64,000 nt of DNA, from the NCBI GenBank assembly GCA_965198755.1, contig OZ240673.1:1178001-1242000 (forward strand). The letters are read 5' to 3'. The notes under the pieces are model-generated. The model did no database searches. It was given only the letters and a program-made list of their open reading frames with translations, and was not told the origin of the DNA. Below are positions 56,138-64,000 of the stretch, one piece after another. Position numbers and translations under genes: made by a program. This stretch comes from BOG-908 sp963692875 (GTDB lineage Bacteria; Pseudomonadota; Alphaproteobacteria; Acetobacterales; Acetobacteraceae). Position 1 is the first letter of the stretch. Each line of letters starts with the position of its first letter.

Positions 56138-56228
56138 GGACACGGACAGACGGACACACCCTAGGGTGTGTGTCCTGTCCGTCCGGCCGTCCGTCGCTTT
56201 GCCTTGGAGGACAAGTCCGGACTTGTCC
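56138..56228. promoter_or_regulatory. Palindromic GGACA-rich DNA, possible replication origin or operator
   Basis: Multiple ggaca/tgtcc words. One inverted repeat, ggacacaccc and gggtgtgtgtcc, is flanked by cggacagac and ctgtccgtccg. A perfect 20-bp palindrome, ggacaagtccggacttgtcc, is at 56209-56228. The block sits just downstream of the PrimPol/helicase gene. Related gtccggac words recur inside that gene (near 56532). Such iteron-like blocks beside a replication gene are often origins; this is inference. Confidence 0.5.
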
Positions 56229-56251
56229 GCCTCTTGTCCGTGTCCGTCCGC

Positions 56252-58318
56252 TCACCGGTCCGACCCCCAAAGGCGGTAAACCCGCTCGCCAAGCTCCACG
56301 ATCAGCCGCCGCTCCATTAGCGTCTTCTTCGCCCGCCGGAACGCCTTGGAGCGGCTGTCCGGCTCCCCTGCCGCGGACACCCCATGCATCTCGCAGGCGG
56401 TCTGCCAGGCTGCCGTGAGCACGCTCGCAGACCCGCCGAGCTGGGTGCCGGCGAGGATCAGGTCGGCCGGCGCGGTCTGGACGTCCGGGCCGGCGTCCAG
56501 GATCAAGGTCTCCAGTAGCGCGAGGGCTGTCCGGACTTGTCCGGACAAACCGCGCTCCCGCCGGGCGGTGCCCGCCTCCACCTCAACCGCGAGCGCGGCC
56601 GAGATGTTGTCGCCGTCCTCGTCCTGCCCGATGACGGCTGACTCGATTGCGAAGGTCATCTCCACGCCGGCCGAGGGGCCGTTGCGGTTCTTTGTCAGCC
56701 GGGCGGAAACGATGCCGCTCGCCTCGTCCCGCTCCAGCAAGATCACTACGTCCGCCGCCCCGTTGAGGCTGCTATGGCCGCGCGGCGTGTCGCCGGCCTT
56801 CGGGGTGTGGTGCACGAGGACGACGGCCGGCCCCGGCGCGCCGTCCTCGCCGGTGGCGAGCTGGCGAGCGAAGTGCACCACCCGGCCCATGTCGTCCGAC
56901 TCGGACTCGCGGAGGCCCGGGTTCGCTGCGGCAAGCGTGTCGATTATCACCACCGCCGGCCGCCGCTCCCGGACATGGCGCAGAAGGTCCGCCGCTTGTC
57001 CGTTGGGCGTGAACAGGTCGGAGACGCCCTCCACGAGCACGAAGGCCGGCGCGTCGCCGTGCCGCTCGCCAAGCGCCTGCATGCGGCCCCGCAGCCCGTG
57101 CGCGTCCTCGGCGGCGACGTAGAGCACTTCGCCTTGCCGGGTCCGCCGGCCGAACGCGTAGCCGCCGCTCGCCACCGCCTGGCAGACCAGCGGTGTGAAC
57201 GCGCTCTTGCCGGCGCCCGGCGCGCCGAGAACGATCGCGAGGTCGCCGCGCGCGATGAGTCCCTTGACCACGTAGCGGCGCGGCTGGCCGCTGCGGCAAT
57301 CGGGCTGGGGAACGAACCGGAGGCGCGAGCCGGACGCGGCGGACAGGGCGGCTTGTCCGGCCGTGTCCGCCGGCGGCAGCACCACCGGGAAGCCATCGAA
57401 CAACGCGCGCACGTCCGGCACCGCATGGCGCCCGTGGTCGCCGTCGCGCACTGCGGCCTCGTGTCCGCCGAGTACGTCGCGCACGAACTGGTCCCGGCTC
57501 TTGAAGCCGGTTCCCCGGGGCTGCCAGTGCCGCTCCAGCACCCGGACAGCCATGTCGCCGGACAGGCCGATGCGCGCCATCTCCGCGCCGAGCCGGAAGC
57601 CGAGGTCGTGCCACAGGCCGCAGCAAGGGGGTTCGGCGGCCTTGGCCACCCGGATCGCGCGCCGGACGTTGGCGAAGCGGTCCGGGTCGACGGCGAAGCT
57701 GGTGACGAGGCGGGCGCGGTCGCGGTCGCGGTCGGTCCGCGTGCCCACCCTCTCCGCCACGAAGGCGGGTAGCGGCTGGATCGGGCCGTCCTCGACGATC
57801 TTGTAGGCAACCCCGTCGATGGTCGACCCGGGCGCCACGGCGTAACCATCGGCCCCGCGCGTGTCGATGCCCGGCGCCAGCTTGCCGGCACCGGTGCGGA
57901 TGTCCTCGGCGGTGTAGTAGATGTGGCGGCCTCCGGTGGTGGTGGCCACTATCAAGCCCTTCAGCTCGCCACCCATCGCCAGGTAGTCTGCGATGCCCTG
58001 TCGGCCTTCCTTGACGTCCAGGTCCACGATGAGGTGGCGCCCGTCGCGCGGCGAACATCCTATGTTGTAGTCGCGGACCGAGCCCGTGAGTGGGTCCCGC
58101 CACCACCGCTCGATCGTTTCGGCATCACGCGTCGCGTCCAAATGTCCGCGGCTGTCCGGCAATGGGATGCGCGAGCCGGGCGAAAGCGGAAACACGTGGA
58201 ACCCGCGCGCGGCCCACGCGAGCGCGTGGTCCAGCTTGCTCGGGCCGGATGCGGGCGCGTCGGAGCGCGCGGCGCCAGGCGCGGCGTCGGTCGGCGAGGG
58301 TTCTTCGAGGGGCAACAT
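56252..58318 (-). CDS. PrimPol-RepA-type helicase fusion, phage/plasmid replication protein
   Basis: A 688-residue protein combining two replication activities. Residues 28-190 are a PrimPol (bifunctional primase-polymerase) domain with catalytic Asp99/Asp101 (LIVDLDVKEG), His132 (TGGRHIYY) and GADGYAVAPGST. Residues 355-560 are a RepA-like (AAA_25/RecA-fold) helicase with Walker A GAPGAGKS (365-372) and Walker B VVIID (456-460), then LVHHTPKAGDTPRGHSSLNG. The end looks like a winged helix (KAFRRAKKTLMERRLIVELG). I choose the ATG at 58316-58318 with GGAG upstream; the longer frame reads into the neighbour. It probably starts replication of the element. Confidence 0.88.
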   Translation of the reverse strand: MLPLEEPSPTDAAPGAARSDAPASGPSKLDHALAWAARGFHVFPLSPGSRIPLPDSRGHLDATRDAETIERWWRDPLTGSVRDYNIGCSPRDGRHLIVDLDVKEGRQGIADYLAMGGELKGLIVATTTGGRHIYYTAEDIRTGAGKLAPGIDTRGADGYAVAPGSTIDGVAYKIVEDGPIQPLPAFVAERVGTRTDRDRDRARLVTSFAVDPDRFANVRRAIRVAKAAEPPCCGLWHDLGFRLGAEMARIGLSGDMAVRVLERHWQPRGTGFKSRDQFVRDVLGGHEAAVRDGDHGRHAVPDVRALFDGFPVVLPPADTAGQAALSAASGSRLRFVPQPDCRSGQPRRYVVKGLIARGDLAIVLGAPGAGKSAFTPLVCQAVASGGYAFGRRTRQGEVLYVAAEDAHGLRGRMQALGERHGDAPAFVLVEGVSDLFTPNGQAADLLRHVRERRPAVVIIDTLAAANPGLRESESDDMGRVVHFARQLATGEDGAPGPAVVLVHHTPKAGDTPRGHSSLNGAADVVILLERDEASGIVSARLTKNRNGPSAGVEMTFAIESAVIGQDEDGDNISAALAVEVEAGTARRERGLSGQVRTALALLETLILDAGPDVQTAPADLILAGTQLGGSASVLTAAWQTACEMHGVSAAGEPDSRSKAFRRAKKTLMERRLIVELGERVYRLWGSDR

Positions 58319-58473
58319 GTAGGCGGACTCCAAGCCAGGATATTGAATCCCAAAGCTACCCGGCATACAGTGCGCCTTGTCAGGGTGCGCAGAGTAACCA
58401 GGCCGAGCGGGATACTGCTCGGCCTTCTCTCTATCTCCTGACCCTCGAAATACCACGAATGAGAAACGAGTTT

Positions 58474-58902
58474 CTAGCCTTGGCCCGTGCAGCGCAGCGC
58501 GAGCGGTGGCCAGAACACTTCCAGGCGAAGTACCTTCAAGAGTCGCCGGACGTGTTGCGGCGTCGCCGGCCACCGATTATCGGCCGCGGCACGGTAGAGA
58601 AACGCTTCGATCGCCTCGTCGTCGACCGCACCCCACACGCGCTCGGCGTCGTTCCACACCCGGAAGCGTTTCGCCGCATAGATCAAGCACTGCCGCGAGT
58701 CCCGGATGTATGTGGCACGCAGCAAGGCGCGCACCGTGTGGTCGGGGTATTTGGGGCTCCCCACCACCGCATAGCGCGGCGTCGCGGTAGGGTGGAACGC
58801 CGCCCGCACCGACAGGGTTGGTTCTAGGACGTGCCGCGTCGGTGGTTCGTCCGGGAGCCGGACCGACGCCGGCTTCCTCGCCGGCTTGCTCACGCCGGTC
58901 AT
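58474..58902 (-). CDS. Small protein resembling a D5_N primase-helicase segment
   Basis: A 142-residue protein. After a basic, Pro-rich lead it has RQCLIYAAKRFRVWNDAERV and WGAVDDEAIEAFLYRAAADN, then PATPQHVRRLLKVLRLEVFW, which resembles the D5_N region found ahead of phage and plasmid primase-helicases. Here it stands alone, without a helicase part. It starts with an ATG that overlaps the previous gene's stop by four bases. The role is inferred from similarity by eye. Confidence 0.6.
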   Translation of the reverse strand: MTGVSKPARKPASVRLPDEPPTRHVLEPTLSVRAAFHPTATPRYAVVGSPKYPDHTVRALLRATYIRDSRQCLIYAAKRFRVWNDAERVWGAVDDEAIEAFLYRAAADNRWPATPQHVRRLLKVLRLEVFWPPLALRCTGQG

Positions 58903-59099
58903 TGGCTTGGCTCCTGCTTGCGCGGCGCAAACACCTGCTCAGCCGCAACGCGCGGCGCACTGTCACGCCGGATCGGTTCATTGAAGGTGACCGCGCGGAT
59001 AGACCGCTCGGCTCGGTGTACCGCGACCCGCGACAACCGCTCACGCCAATCTCCGCAAGGCACCACCACAGGGGCAGCGCGCACCGCTCCAGTCTTCAT
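58899..59099 (-). CDS. Small hypothetical protein in phage module
   Basis: A 66-residue protein from the ATG at 59097-59099 (KTGAVRAAPVVVPCGDWRER to EQVFAPRKQEPSQ). No family is recognised. It begins just after the prohead-protease stop and its own stop overlaps the next ATG (ATGA), which supports real translation. Confidence 0.5.
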   Translation of the reverse strand: MKTGAVRAAPVVVPCGDWRERLSRVAVHRAERSIRAVTFNEPIRRDSAPRVAAEQVFAPRKQEPSQ

Positions 59100-59100
59100 C

Positions 59101-59940
59101 TTACAGGTTCCCCAGCCCGCCAATGCGGCCATGCGGCGCCACCAACCGCCCCGCGCGGATCACCCTTTGGGACTTTGAGTTGGCTTGTGCGTGCCCGCCC
59201 ACCGCCGCCGCGTGCGCCGCTGCACGGCGAGACTCCGCCTCGTACAGTGTGGGCGGGGTTTGCGGCGCCGGCGGCGCATTGCGGGAGATGACGGTCTGCG
59301 CGTACGAACGGCGTTCGGCGGCCGTCATGGTGTCCACGGGATGCGGGAGCGTAGCGGCGAGCTGCGCGGCAGTCGGGAAGCCCTTCTTGGTCTGCTCCCA
59401 CGCCTTCTCCATGCGTTCAGCTTTGGCCATCACCTCCGCCGCGCGCTGCATGCGCGCAGCCCGGTCCGCGTTGTGCGATTTCGCGTTGGTGGCATCGATA
59501 AGGGTGGCCCGGCTCTGCGCCGGAATCGCACAGATCGAAATCTCACACAGAATCCAACGTTTGTACCTGAGTGGGCCGCGCGTACGGCTGGGGTCCATAG
59601 GCTCGACGTCGACGGGATCGAAGCCAATAGACGTGCTTTTCAGGATGCCCGACTTGATTAAGCCCCAAACTTCGTCGGCTTTCTGCGAGACACCCGGCGG
59701 AGCCAGCGTGAGGTCGGCGATCGTCTTGGTTCCGTCGCGCCGGATGTTCGCGCCGGTTCCGATCGGGAACATTGGGTCGTGCCCGTACAGCACTACGGGA
59801 TTTTGCAGGTAGAGCGAGAAGTCTCCGCCCGACTGCACAACTTGTTCGTTCTGTCGGTCCACGGACTCGTCAGAGATAACAAAGCGAGCGGTGCGATCGC
59901 CGATTGTAGTAGGCGTACTGGACAAAGTTTTGCGAAGCAT
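59101..59940 (-). CDS. HK97-family prohead protease
   Basis: A 279-residue protein. The N-terminal 170 residues match the phage capsid-maturation protease type: RFVISDESVDRQNEQVVQSG, NPVVLYGHDPMFPIG (candidate catalytic His), GLIKSGILKSTSIGFDPVDV and the conserved CEISICAIPAQSRATL. An extra C-terminal 100 residues (Ala/Arg-rich, AEVMAKAERMEKAWEQTKKG) could be a scaffold part. The ATG at 59938-59940 has a perfect AGGAGG. The normal neighbours, portal and major capsid gene, are not next to it. Confidence 0.82.
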   Translation of the reverse strand: MLRKTLSSTPTTIGDRTARFVISDESVDRQNEQVVQSGGDFSLYLQNPVVLYGHDPMFPIGTGANIRRDGTKTIADLTLAPPGVSQKADEVWGLIKSGILKSTSIGFDPVDVEPMDPSRTRGPLRYKRWILCEISICAIPAQSRATLIDATNAKSHNADRAARMQRAAEVMAKAERMEKAWEQTKKGFPTAAQLAATLPHPVDTMTAAERRSYAQTVISRNAPPAPQTPPTLYEAESRRAAAHAAAVGGHAQANSKSQRVIRAGRLVAPHGRIGGLGNL

Positions 59941-59964
59941 GACGTTTGCCTCCTGATTATAGGG

Positions 59965-60285
59965 TTAGAGATAAGCAGTGACTTGCCCCGCCCCCGCAGA
60001 CTGGAATCCAAGGGCTTCGGGCAGTAGGAGCGCCAGCACCGCGCCTGGCCCGAATACGGCGGCGGACACATGCGGGACTGCGGAGCCACAAAGGAAGGGC
60101 GGGACGGGCAGGAGATGCTGGCGTGGCACAAGCGAGATTGACCAACCCGGACCCACCGTCAGGTTGACGGCGCCGGGGTGGCCACCGTCAACGCCGTTAC
60201 TCAGGTCGGCGTAGACCGCCTGCGGCCCGGCGGGTCCGGTTGCCACTCCGACCGCGACCAGAAAAGGGTTCAGGGGGTTCAGCAT
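59965..60285 (-). CDS. Small hydrophobic hypothetical protein in phage module
   Basis: A 106-residue Gly/Ala/Val-rich protein (LNPLNPFLVAVGVATGPAGP at the start, then LTVGPGWSISLVPRQHLL). It may be a structural or decoration protein, but no family is recognised. The ATG at 60283-60285 has AAGGAG upstream. The gene overlaps the end of the previous gene by seven bases. Confidence 0.5.
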   Translation of the reverse strand: MLNPLNPFLVAVGVATGPAGPQAVYADLSNGVDGGHPGAVNLTVGPGWSISLVPRQHLLPVPPFLCGSAVPHVSAAVFGPGAVLALLLPEALGFQSAGAGQVTAYL

Positions 60286-60482
60286 GACGCGCACTCCTTT
60301 ACAAAATCCGCCGCGCCAGTGCGTACCAGCCGCTCGGCCTGTAGCTCCGGCAAGTCCAGAATGTCGCCGTGCACCGGCGAGAAAGTCTCGGAGTGGCGAG
60401 CGCCGCCGGGCGTTTCTGTGAGGCGCGTCAGTTCGATACCTTTCCGCAAGATGACAATGCGGCGTGTCGGTTCTTCGGTCAC
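60279..60482 (-). CDS. Small hypothetical protein in phage module
   Basis: A 67-residue protein from a GTG at 60480-60482, TEEPTRRIVILRKGIELTRL to VRTGAADFVKECASC. No family is recognised. The GTG overlaps the upstream stop (GTGA) and has GAGG before it, which decides this start. Confidence 0.55.
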   Translation of the reverse strand: MTEEPTRRIVILRKGIELTRLTETPGGARHSETFSPVHGDILDLPELQAERLVRTGAADFVKECASC

Positions 60483-61036
60483 GATTCGACCTCCAGCTTT
60501 CTCTTGAGCTGCTCCATGTTCCAAACCCACCGATCGAGATGGTCGTGAGCGTGGCTCGCCGGGTCGGCAGAAAACTGGCTCGTGGTATCGGCCACGAAAA
60601 GCGGCGGCATTTCCACAGAATCTAATTCGCGGGAGAAGCCGGCTTCAAACATGGCGGTTCGGGCGGCCACGCTGGCCCAGTAGGATGCACTCGCGGCTTT
60701 AGCGACCTTGCCGTGCTCTAGTGCCTTGTTGAGAACCTCTGAGAGGTGCTTCTTCAACTGCGCGCCGCGCGCTTGCGCCTCAAGGGTTGCGATCTGCGCA
60801 CTGGCCGCGGTGAGTTTTTTGGCCAGGCGGTTCACCTGCCAACCGGCCACGTGTTGCTTGTCGACAACGGCTCTCATAGCCTCGTCGTCGGCACCCTCTT
60901 CGAGAGCAACCTCGTAGGCGGTTTGTGCATCCACCACGGCGGCCTTTGCGACGGCCAACTCGCGTTCGGTGCGCAGTTTGGCTCTGCGGACACTCGCGAG
61001 ATCGGTGTCGCCGAGCAGCAAAGTTTTCAGGCTCAT
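60479..61036 (-). CDS. Coiled-coil hypothetical protein in phage module
   Basis: A 185-residue protein, mostly helical. Residues about 15-115 are a heptad-like Ala/Glu/Lys-rich coiled coil (RRAKLRTERELAVAKAAVVD, LAKKLTAASAQIATLEAQAR). The C-terminal part has HDHLDRWVWNMEQLKRKLEV. It could be a scaffolding-like or tail assembly protein, but that is a guess. The ATG at 61034-61036 has a GGAG-type site; a longer frame begins 32 codons upstream. Confidence 0.6.
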   Translation of the reverse strand: MSLKTLLLGDTDLASVRRAKLRTERELAVAKAAVVDAQTAYEVALEEGADDEAMRAVVDKQHVAGWQVNRLAKKLTAASAQIATLEAQARGAQLKKHLSEVLNKALEHGKVAKAASASYWASVAARTAMFEAGFSRELDSVEMPPLFVADTTSQFSADPASHAHDHLDRWVWNMEQLKRKLEVES

Positions 61037-61150
61037 CCCCGTCTCTCCCATCCCGTCGCGAGCAACCCGCCGCGTCTGAAAGAGATAATCCGGTTTGGTA
61101 ACATAAATGTCCATACCCCACACTTGGGACATGGATCGGCGTCTAACTAC

Positions 61151-61462
61151 CTACGCGGCATCGGCTTTAAGCAAGGCCCGCTCGATAGTTTTTGAGCCTG
61201 GTGCAATCCCGCGGCGCGAGAGTAGCGCCACTAGCGCTAGTAACGGGGCGTGGGGGTGGCGCGGGTCTGCGGTGCGTAGTTCGGCCGCCAAGCGGGCGGC
61301 GTGCCTGGTTGGCGAGCCCGGTGGCAGCACCGACCGATAGGCCGTGAGCAACGCGTCGCGTAGGACATTTCTCTCCTGCAGGCGCGGCAAGAGCGTTTCC
61401 ACCGCCTGTGCTTGCCGGAGTGACAGCGTGGAAAGGACCTGCGCGGCTTCGCTCTGGTTCAT
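61151..61462 (-). CDS. Small helical hypothetical protein
   Basis: A 103-residue protein from the ATG at 61460-61462 (NQSEAAQVLSTLSLRQAQAV), helical with many Ala, Leu and Arg. No family is recognised. It lies 114 bases upstream of the coiled-coil gene in the same direction. Confidence 0.55.
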   Translation of the reverse strand: MNQSEAAQVLSTLSLRQAQAVETLLPRLQERNVLRDALLTAYRSVLPPGSPTRHAARLAAELRTADPRHPHAPLLALVALLSRRGIAPGSKTIERALLKADAA

Positions 61463-61723
61463 AGGCCGACCTCGTGCGGTTCCGGGTAGCGGCGATGCAT
61501 CTAGCATCCCGACCGTATACGTAACGTTCTACTCCTCCAGCCGGCCGGGTGCAAGGAATCGACTTGGAAAGAACCGGCACCGCAACGTTCTAATATTATG
61601 ACGTGTAAGGCTGTATCAAGACTTTTTGCATTTGCAGGTGTCTTTCGGCTTGCTTTCGCAATGAGTTTTGTGGCATCTAAGTATGGCGAGATCAGTAACG
61701 CTCGTCGGAAAGGACAGAATATT

Positions 61724-61954
61724 ATGACGCAAGCTCTTGAGGTTGGTGCGGGTGCAGTGAACGCAACTGAGTGGCGGCCCAGCCATCCGGGGATGCGCGC
61801 TGCCTATCAGCAGTTCATGCAAGACTTCGACAGGCGAGAGGCGCTTCGCACCGCGGCGCTTGGGTTTGTTCGCATGTGGAGCCCGGACGCAAGCGGCGCT
61901 ACTGCGGAGGCCCACATCGATGTCATTCTGTCCTGCGTTTACGAGACGGCCTAG
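61724..61954 (+). CDS. Small hypothetical protein on opposite strand
   Basis: A 76-residue protein from the ATG at 61724 with AAAGGA upstream (TQALEVGAGAVNATEWRPSH, later ALGFVRMWSPDASGATAEAH). It is the only plus-strand gene in the phage-like module, divergent from the gene at 61151-61462, so a regulatory role is conceivable but unproven. A similar run aatattatgacg occurs at both 61593 and 61718. Confidence 0.5.
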   Translation: MTQALEVGAGAVNATEWRPSHPGMRAAYQQFMQDFDRREALRTAALGFVRMWSPDASGATAEAHIDVILSCVYETA

Positions 61955-62319
61955 GAGGCTTGCGGAGGCGCCACGCCGGCCCGCCGGCTTCCCGGCCCCC
62001 TCGACCAGGCCGCGGCGTAGAACCCGCCAGAGCGGCCCGGAGTGGCGCCTAGAACGGCGTCAGCCGGGCACCCGGCGCCCAAGTTAAGCCGGTGTTTGCG
62101 CCATTTTGGCGACGTGAAAAAGTGAGCCAACACCGGTTGCTCGACCGGATTTTACGGTGTCAAGAAACCCCCGCCACCTATGTCGAGGCACCCCGGGGTG
62201 GGGGAAACCCCATAGGCGGCGCTGTGCCCGTTCGCGCACGACACGCACGCGCTGCACAGGTGCACGAGCGCGCAAGGTTGGCAGAATTTTACCTTGGACA
62301 GATGCGAGGTTCCAGATGG
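61955..62319. other. Non-coding stretch with inverted repeats
   Basis: About 365 bases between the small plus-strand gene and the tail-like gene. It contains an inverted repeat ccggtgtt/aacaccgg (62089-62136) holding a hairpin cgcca-ttt-tggcg (62099-62111), a neighbouring ccggt/accgg pair, and the G/C runs caccccggggtgggggaaac near 62190. It may be a terminator, operator or origin. No gene is supported. Confidence 0.45.
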
Positions 62320-63183
62320 TCAAACCGTGCTGGACGGCGCGAGGTGCCACAGATGCATCTGCGCGCCGAACGCGCCAATGTTAATGCACCCCGGGCCAAG
62401 CAGGACTGGAACACCCAGGTTTCCGGCCGACACGAGAAGGGCCTCGCCAAACAACGACCATACGAGGCGGTTCGAGCTAACGAGGATGGTGGTGGACTGT
62501 GCCGTCGCGTCCCACTGGATACGATACCACAACGTCTGAGGCGTATTGATCGGATTGTAGGATATGTACTGGCTGACATAGTTGTTTCTGGCCGTCGTAT
62601 ATTGGCCAAGCCAGGCGGCCGATTCATAGAAGTAAGCCACGAATCCACGGCCGGTGGCGTCTTCCAGATAGAGGCCTGGACCCGATCCGAACGGCAACGC
62701 CTCGATCAGCATGTCGTAAGACCAGTTCCCCGATGTGGGTGGAGCGAGGCAAAGCGCCGTCACGTTGTAGCCCGAGTTCTGGCTCACCAACGTGATCGGG
62801 CCAGGCGTTGTCTCGGTGTAGGTGATGCTGCCCGCGGCAACGCCGGCTTGCGCGACTTGCGTCAGGCTGGCCAGGGTCGGGCGCACCAGCGCGGCCCCTT
62901 CGCCGAGTATGGGGCCGAGGTAAGAGGCCGCAGACGCACCGCTCGCCGACAGGACTCCGCCTACCAGCGAGAGCCCGGAGCCCACCTGCACCGATGAGAG
63001 CGTCCCGCCGGCGTTGCTTCCGAGCAGTGGCGCGCTGTCGGGAACGACCACCGCGGCGCCGGCTGCTTCCAGGATTTGAGCTACCGCGGCGCCGTTCAGC
63101 TCGTCGCTTCCGGCGGTGCAGATCGGGAGGCGGTCGGTCGTGGAGACTGAGGATCGAACCGGATAGCCTGACAGATTTGGCAT
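62320..63183 (-). CDS. Phage tail-fibre-like protein
   Basis: A 287-residue protein from the ATG at 63181-63183 with AGGAAGAG upstream. The N-terminal segment (TAGSDELNGAAVAQILEAAG, then LGSNAGGTLSSVQVGSGLSL) is the Gly/Ser-rich shaft-like sequence of phage tail proteins. The C-terminal half (NSGYNVTALCLAPPTSGNWS, LYLEDATGRGFVAYFYESAA) looks like a lectin-like or concanavalin-type beta-sandwich receptor domain. It is the gene after the laminin-G-like tail gene in the same direction. Confidence 0.65.
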   Translation of the reverse strand: MPNLSGYPVRSSVSTTDRLPICTAGSDELNGAAVAQILEAAGAAVVVPDSAPLLGSNAGGTLSSVQVGSGLSLVGGVLSASGASAASYLGPILGEGAALVRPTLASLTQVAQAGVAAGSITYTETTPGPITLVSQNSGYNVTALCLAPPTSGNWSYDMLIEALPFGSGPGLYLEDATGRGFVAYFYESAAWLGQYTTARNNYVSQYISYNPINTPQTLWYRIQWDATAQSTTILVSSNRLVWSLFGEALLVSAGNLGVPVLLGPGCINIGAFGAQMHLWHLAPSSTV

Positions 63184-63216
63184 GCGCGAGAACTCTTCCT
63201 CTGCAAATTGTAGCAA

Positions 63217-64000
63217 TCAACTCGCGAGCGTGTACCCGCCCACCAGTGCGTTCACGCTGGCGGCTGTCCAAGTTCCGTTCGTGTTCGGATCGACAGTCCA
63301 GAGGTTGGCGTGGGAGGTGTAATCCAGCGAGAGCGTGACAGGCGCGCCGGTCGCCGCGGTTCCGCCGGACACGAGGTCCTGGGTGATGGTCTGCGCGCTT
63401 GCGTTCAGTTTGCGGTAGGCGCCGAGCGTCTGCACGCCGAACACGGCGAGGACGTTTGTCGGGAGTGATCCGAAGGTAAAAAGGTCCTGGCTGCCCACCG
63501 CCGTTGCCGAGTTGTAGGACGCATCGCCCTCGAACGTCGGCGTCCCGACCTCCTGCCAGTTTGTGTTCTGCAAAGGCGTCCAGGTCACGGACTTGTTCGC
63601 CGTGGGCCGAACGGTGATCACCGACACGTCGCCGAGGAATGAACTGCACGGGTAGGTGCCTGGACCGGTGGTGGTGTCCGCCAGGTAGAAGTCGTCGATC
63701 GCGATTGCGAGCGAATAGGAGTCGCCCGGGGTCGCCCCGAGTCGCACGCGGAAGCCGTCGAAGGTGGTGGACACCGGGTTGTTGGTGCCCTGCCCCGGCG
63801 GCCGGCTGGTTGCGCCAGTGGCCGTGAGGACGGGGTTGCCGTTGACGTTCACCTGCACCCGCCCGTTGGTCGGGTCGACCGTCGTCTGTATCTCGAAGAA
63901 GTTCCAGACGTAGGGGCTGAAGGCGTTGGCGGAACTCTGCGCGAGAAGGCCAGACAACGAGACTTGGGGGTCGCCCGTGTAGACCTGGATGCCACCCGCA
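63217..64000 (-). CDS. Phage tail-like protein with beta-sandwich domain (5' part outside window)
   Basis: The visible 261 residues run from the window edge, where the frame is open, to a stop at 63217. YVWNFFEIQTTVDPTNGRVQ and VNVNGNPVLTATGA are typical of LamG/concanavalin-like domains in phage tail proteins, and SYSLAIAIDDFYLADTTTGP continues it; a second domain follows with PTFEGDASYNSATAVGSQDL. It lies 33 bases upstream of the tail-fibre-like gene. An internal TTG is not the start. Confidence 0.7.
   Translation of the reverse strand, partial: AGGIQVYTGDPQVSLSGLLAQSSANAFSPYVWNFFEIQTTVDPTNGRVQVNVNGNPVLTATGATSRPPGQGTNNPVSTTFDGFRVRLGATPGDSYSLAIAIDDFYLADTTTGPGTYPCSSFLGDVSVITVRPTANKSVTWTPLQNTNWQEVGTPTFEGDASYNSATAVGSQDLFTFGSLPTNVLAVFGVQTLGAYRKLNASAQTITQDLVSGGTAATGAPVTLSLDYTSHANLWTVDPNTNGTWTAASVNALVGGYTLAS

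Noticed and set aside
62092..62997. A 301-codon plus-strand frame over the tail-like gene
   Set aside because: It is antisense to a frame with clear phage-tail composition and a good ribosome-binding site.
51360..64000. A second copy of the tRNA-Ser 3' end (attachment site)
   Set aside because: I looked for the cccactccttccgcca end and did not find it again within the window.

Overview
This is a GC-rich chromosomal segment, most likely from an alphaproteobacterium of the Rhodospirillales/Acetobacteraceae type. The evidence is an uninterrupted 14-gene nuoA-N operon followed by birA, coaX, rnj (RNase J) and a DUF1467 protein, the short (443-residue) prolyl-tRNA synthetase, a type III pantothenate kinase, a lol gene pair and the tig-clpP-clpX-lon-HU order. 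The family-level placement is inferred, not proven.

Region 1 (1-10.6 kb, minus strand) holds the 5' end of ilvD, a secreted alpha/beta hydrolase, tRNA-Lys, dnaE, lolD, a LolC/E-type permease, proS and a DUF1467 protein. These genes are separated by many copies of a roughly 130-bp palindromic AT-rich repeat (family 1). Region 2 (10.6-28.7 kb, minus strand) is one long transcription unit in which nuoA to nuoN mostly overlap by four bases or lie a few bases apart, then run into birA, coaX and rnj: respiratory complex I with two cofactor genes and an RNase. Region 3 (29-38 kb, minus strand) is protein quality control (HU, lon, clpX, clpP, trigger factor) with tRNA-Asp, tRNA-Val and tRNA-Leu and three copies of a second, GC-rich palindromic repeat (family 2). 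A decayed two-gene membrane cassette lies at 36.9-38.0 kb. Region 4 (38-49.7 kb) carries ftsY, mtaB, dapF and a zinc-ribbon membrane protein on the minus strand, then rpmI, rplT, pheS, pheT, a histidine-phosphoacceptor/receiver protein and lepA on the plus strand.

Region 5 (49.7-64 kb) is accessory. A toxin/immunity-like membrane pair abuts tRNA-Ser(GGA). Beyond the tRNA come broken genes (a zinc-ribbon membrane protein and an HNH-like secreted protein), AT-richer membrane proteins including a K+-channel-like protein, and small zinc-ribbon proteins. From about 55.7 kb to the end of the window there is a phage-like module, transcribed leftward apart from one small gene: a PrimPol/RepA-type helicase fusion with palindromic GGACA-rich DNA beside it, a D5_N-like small protein, an HK97-type prohead protease, several small unknown genes and two tail-like proteins. 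No integrase, terminase, portal or major capsid gene is visible here, so the module could be the edge of a prophage, a remnant or a phage satellite.

The most unusual features are the two related toxin/immunity-like pairs (one decayed, with an in-frame UGA), the PrimPol-plus-prohead-protease module, the family-1 repeats that supply the last codons and stop of proS and birA, and low-complexity expansions in NuoM, DapF and trigger factor.
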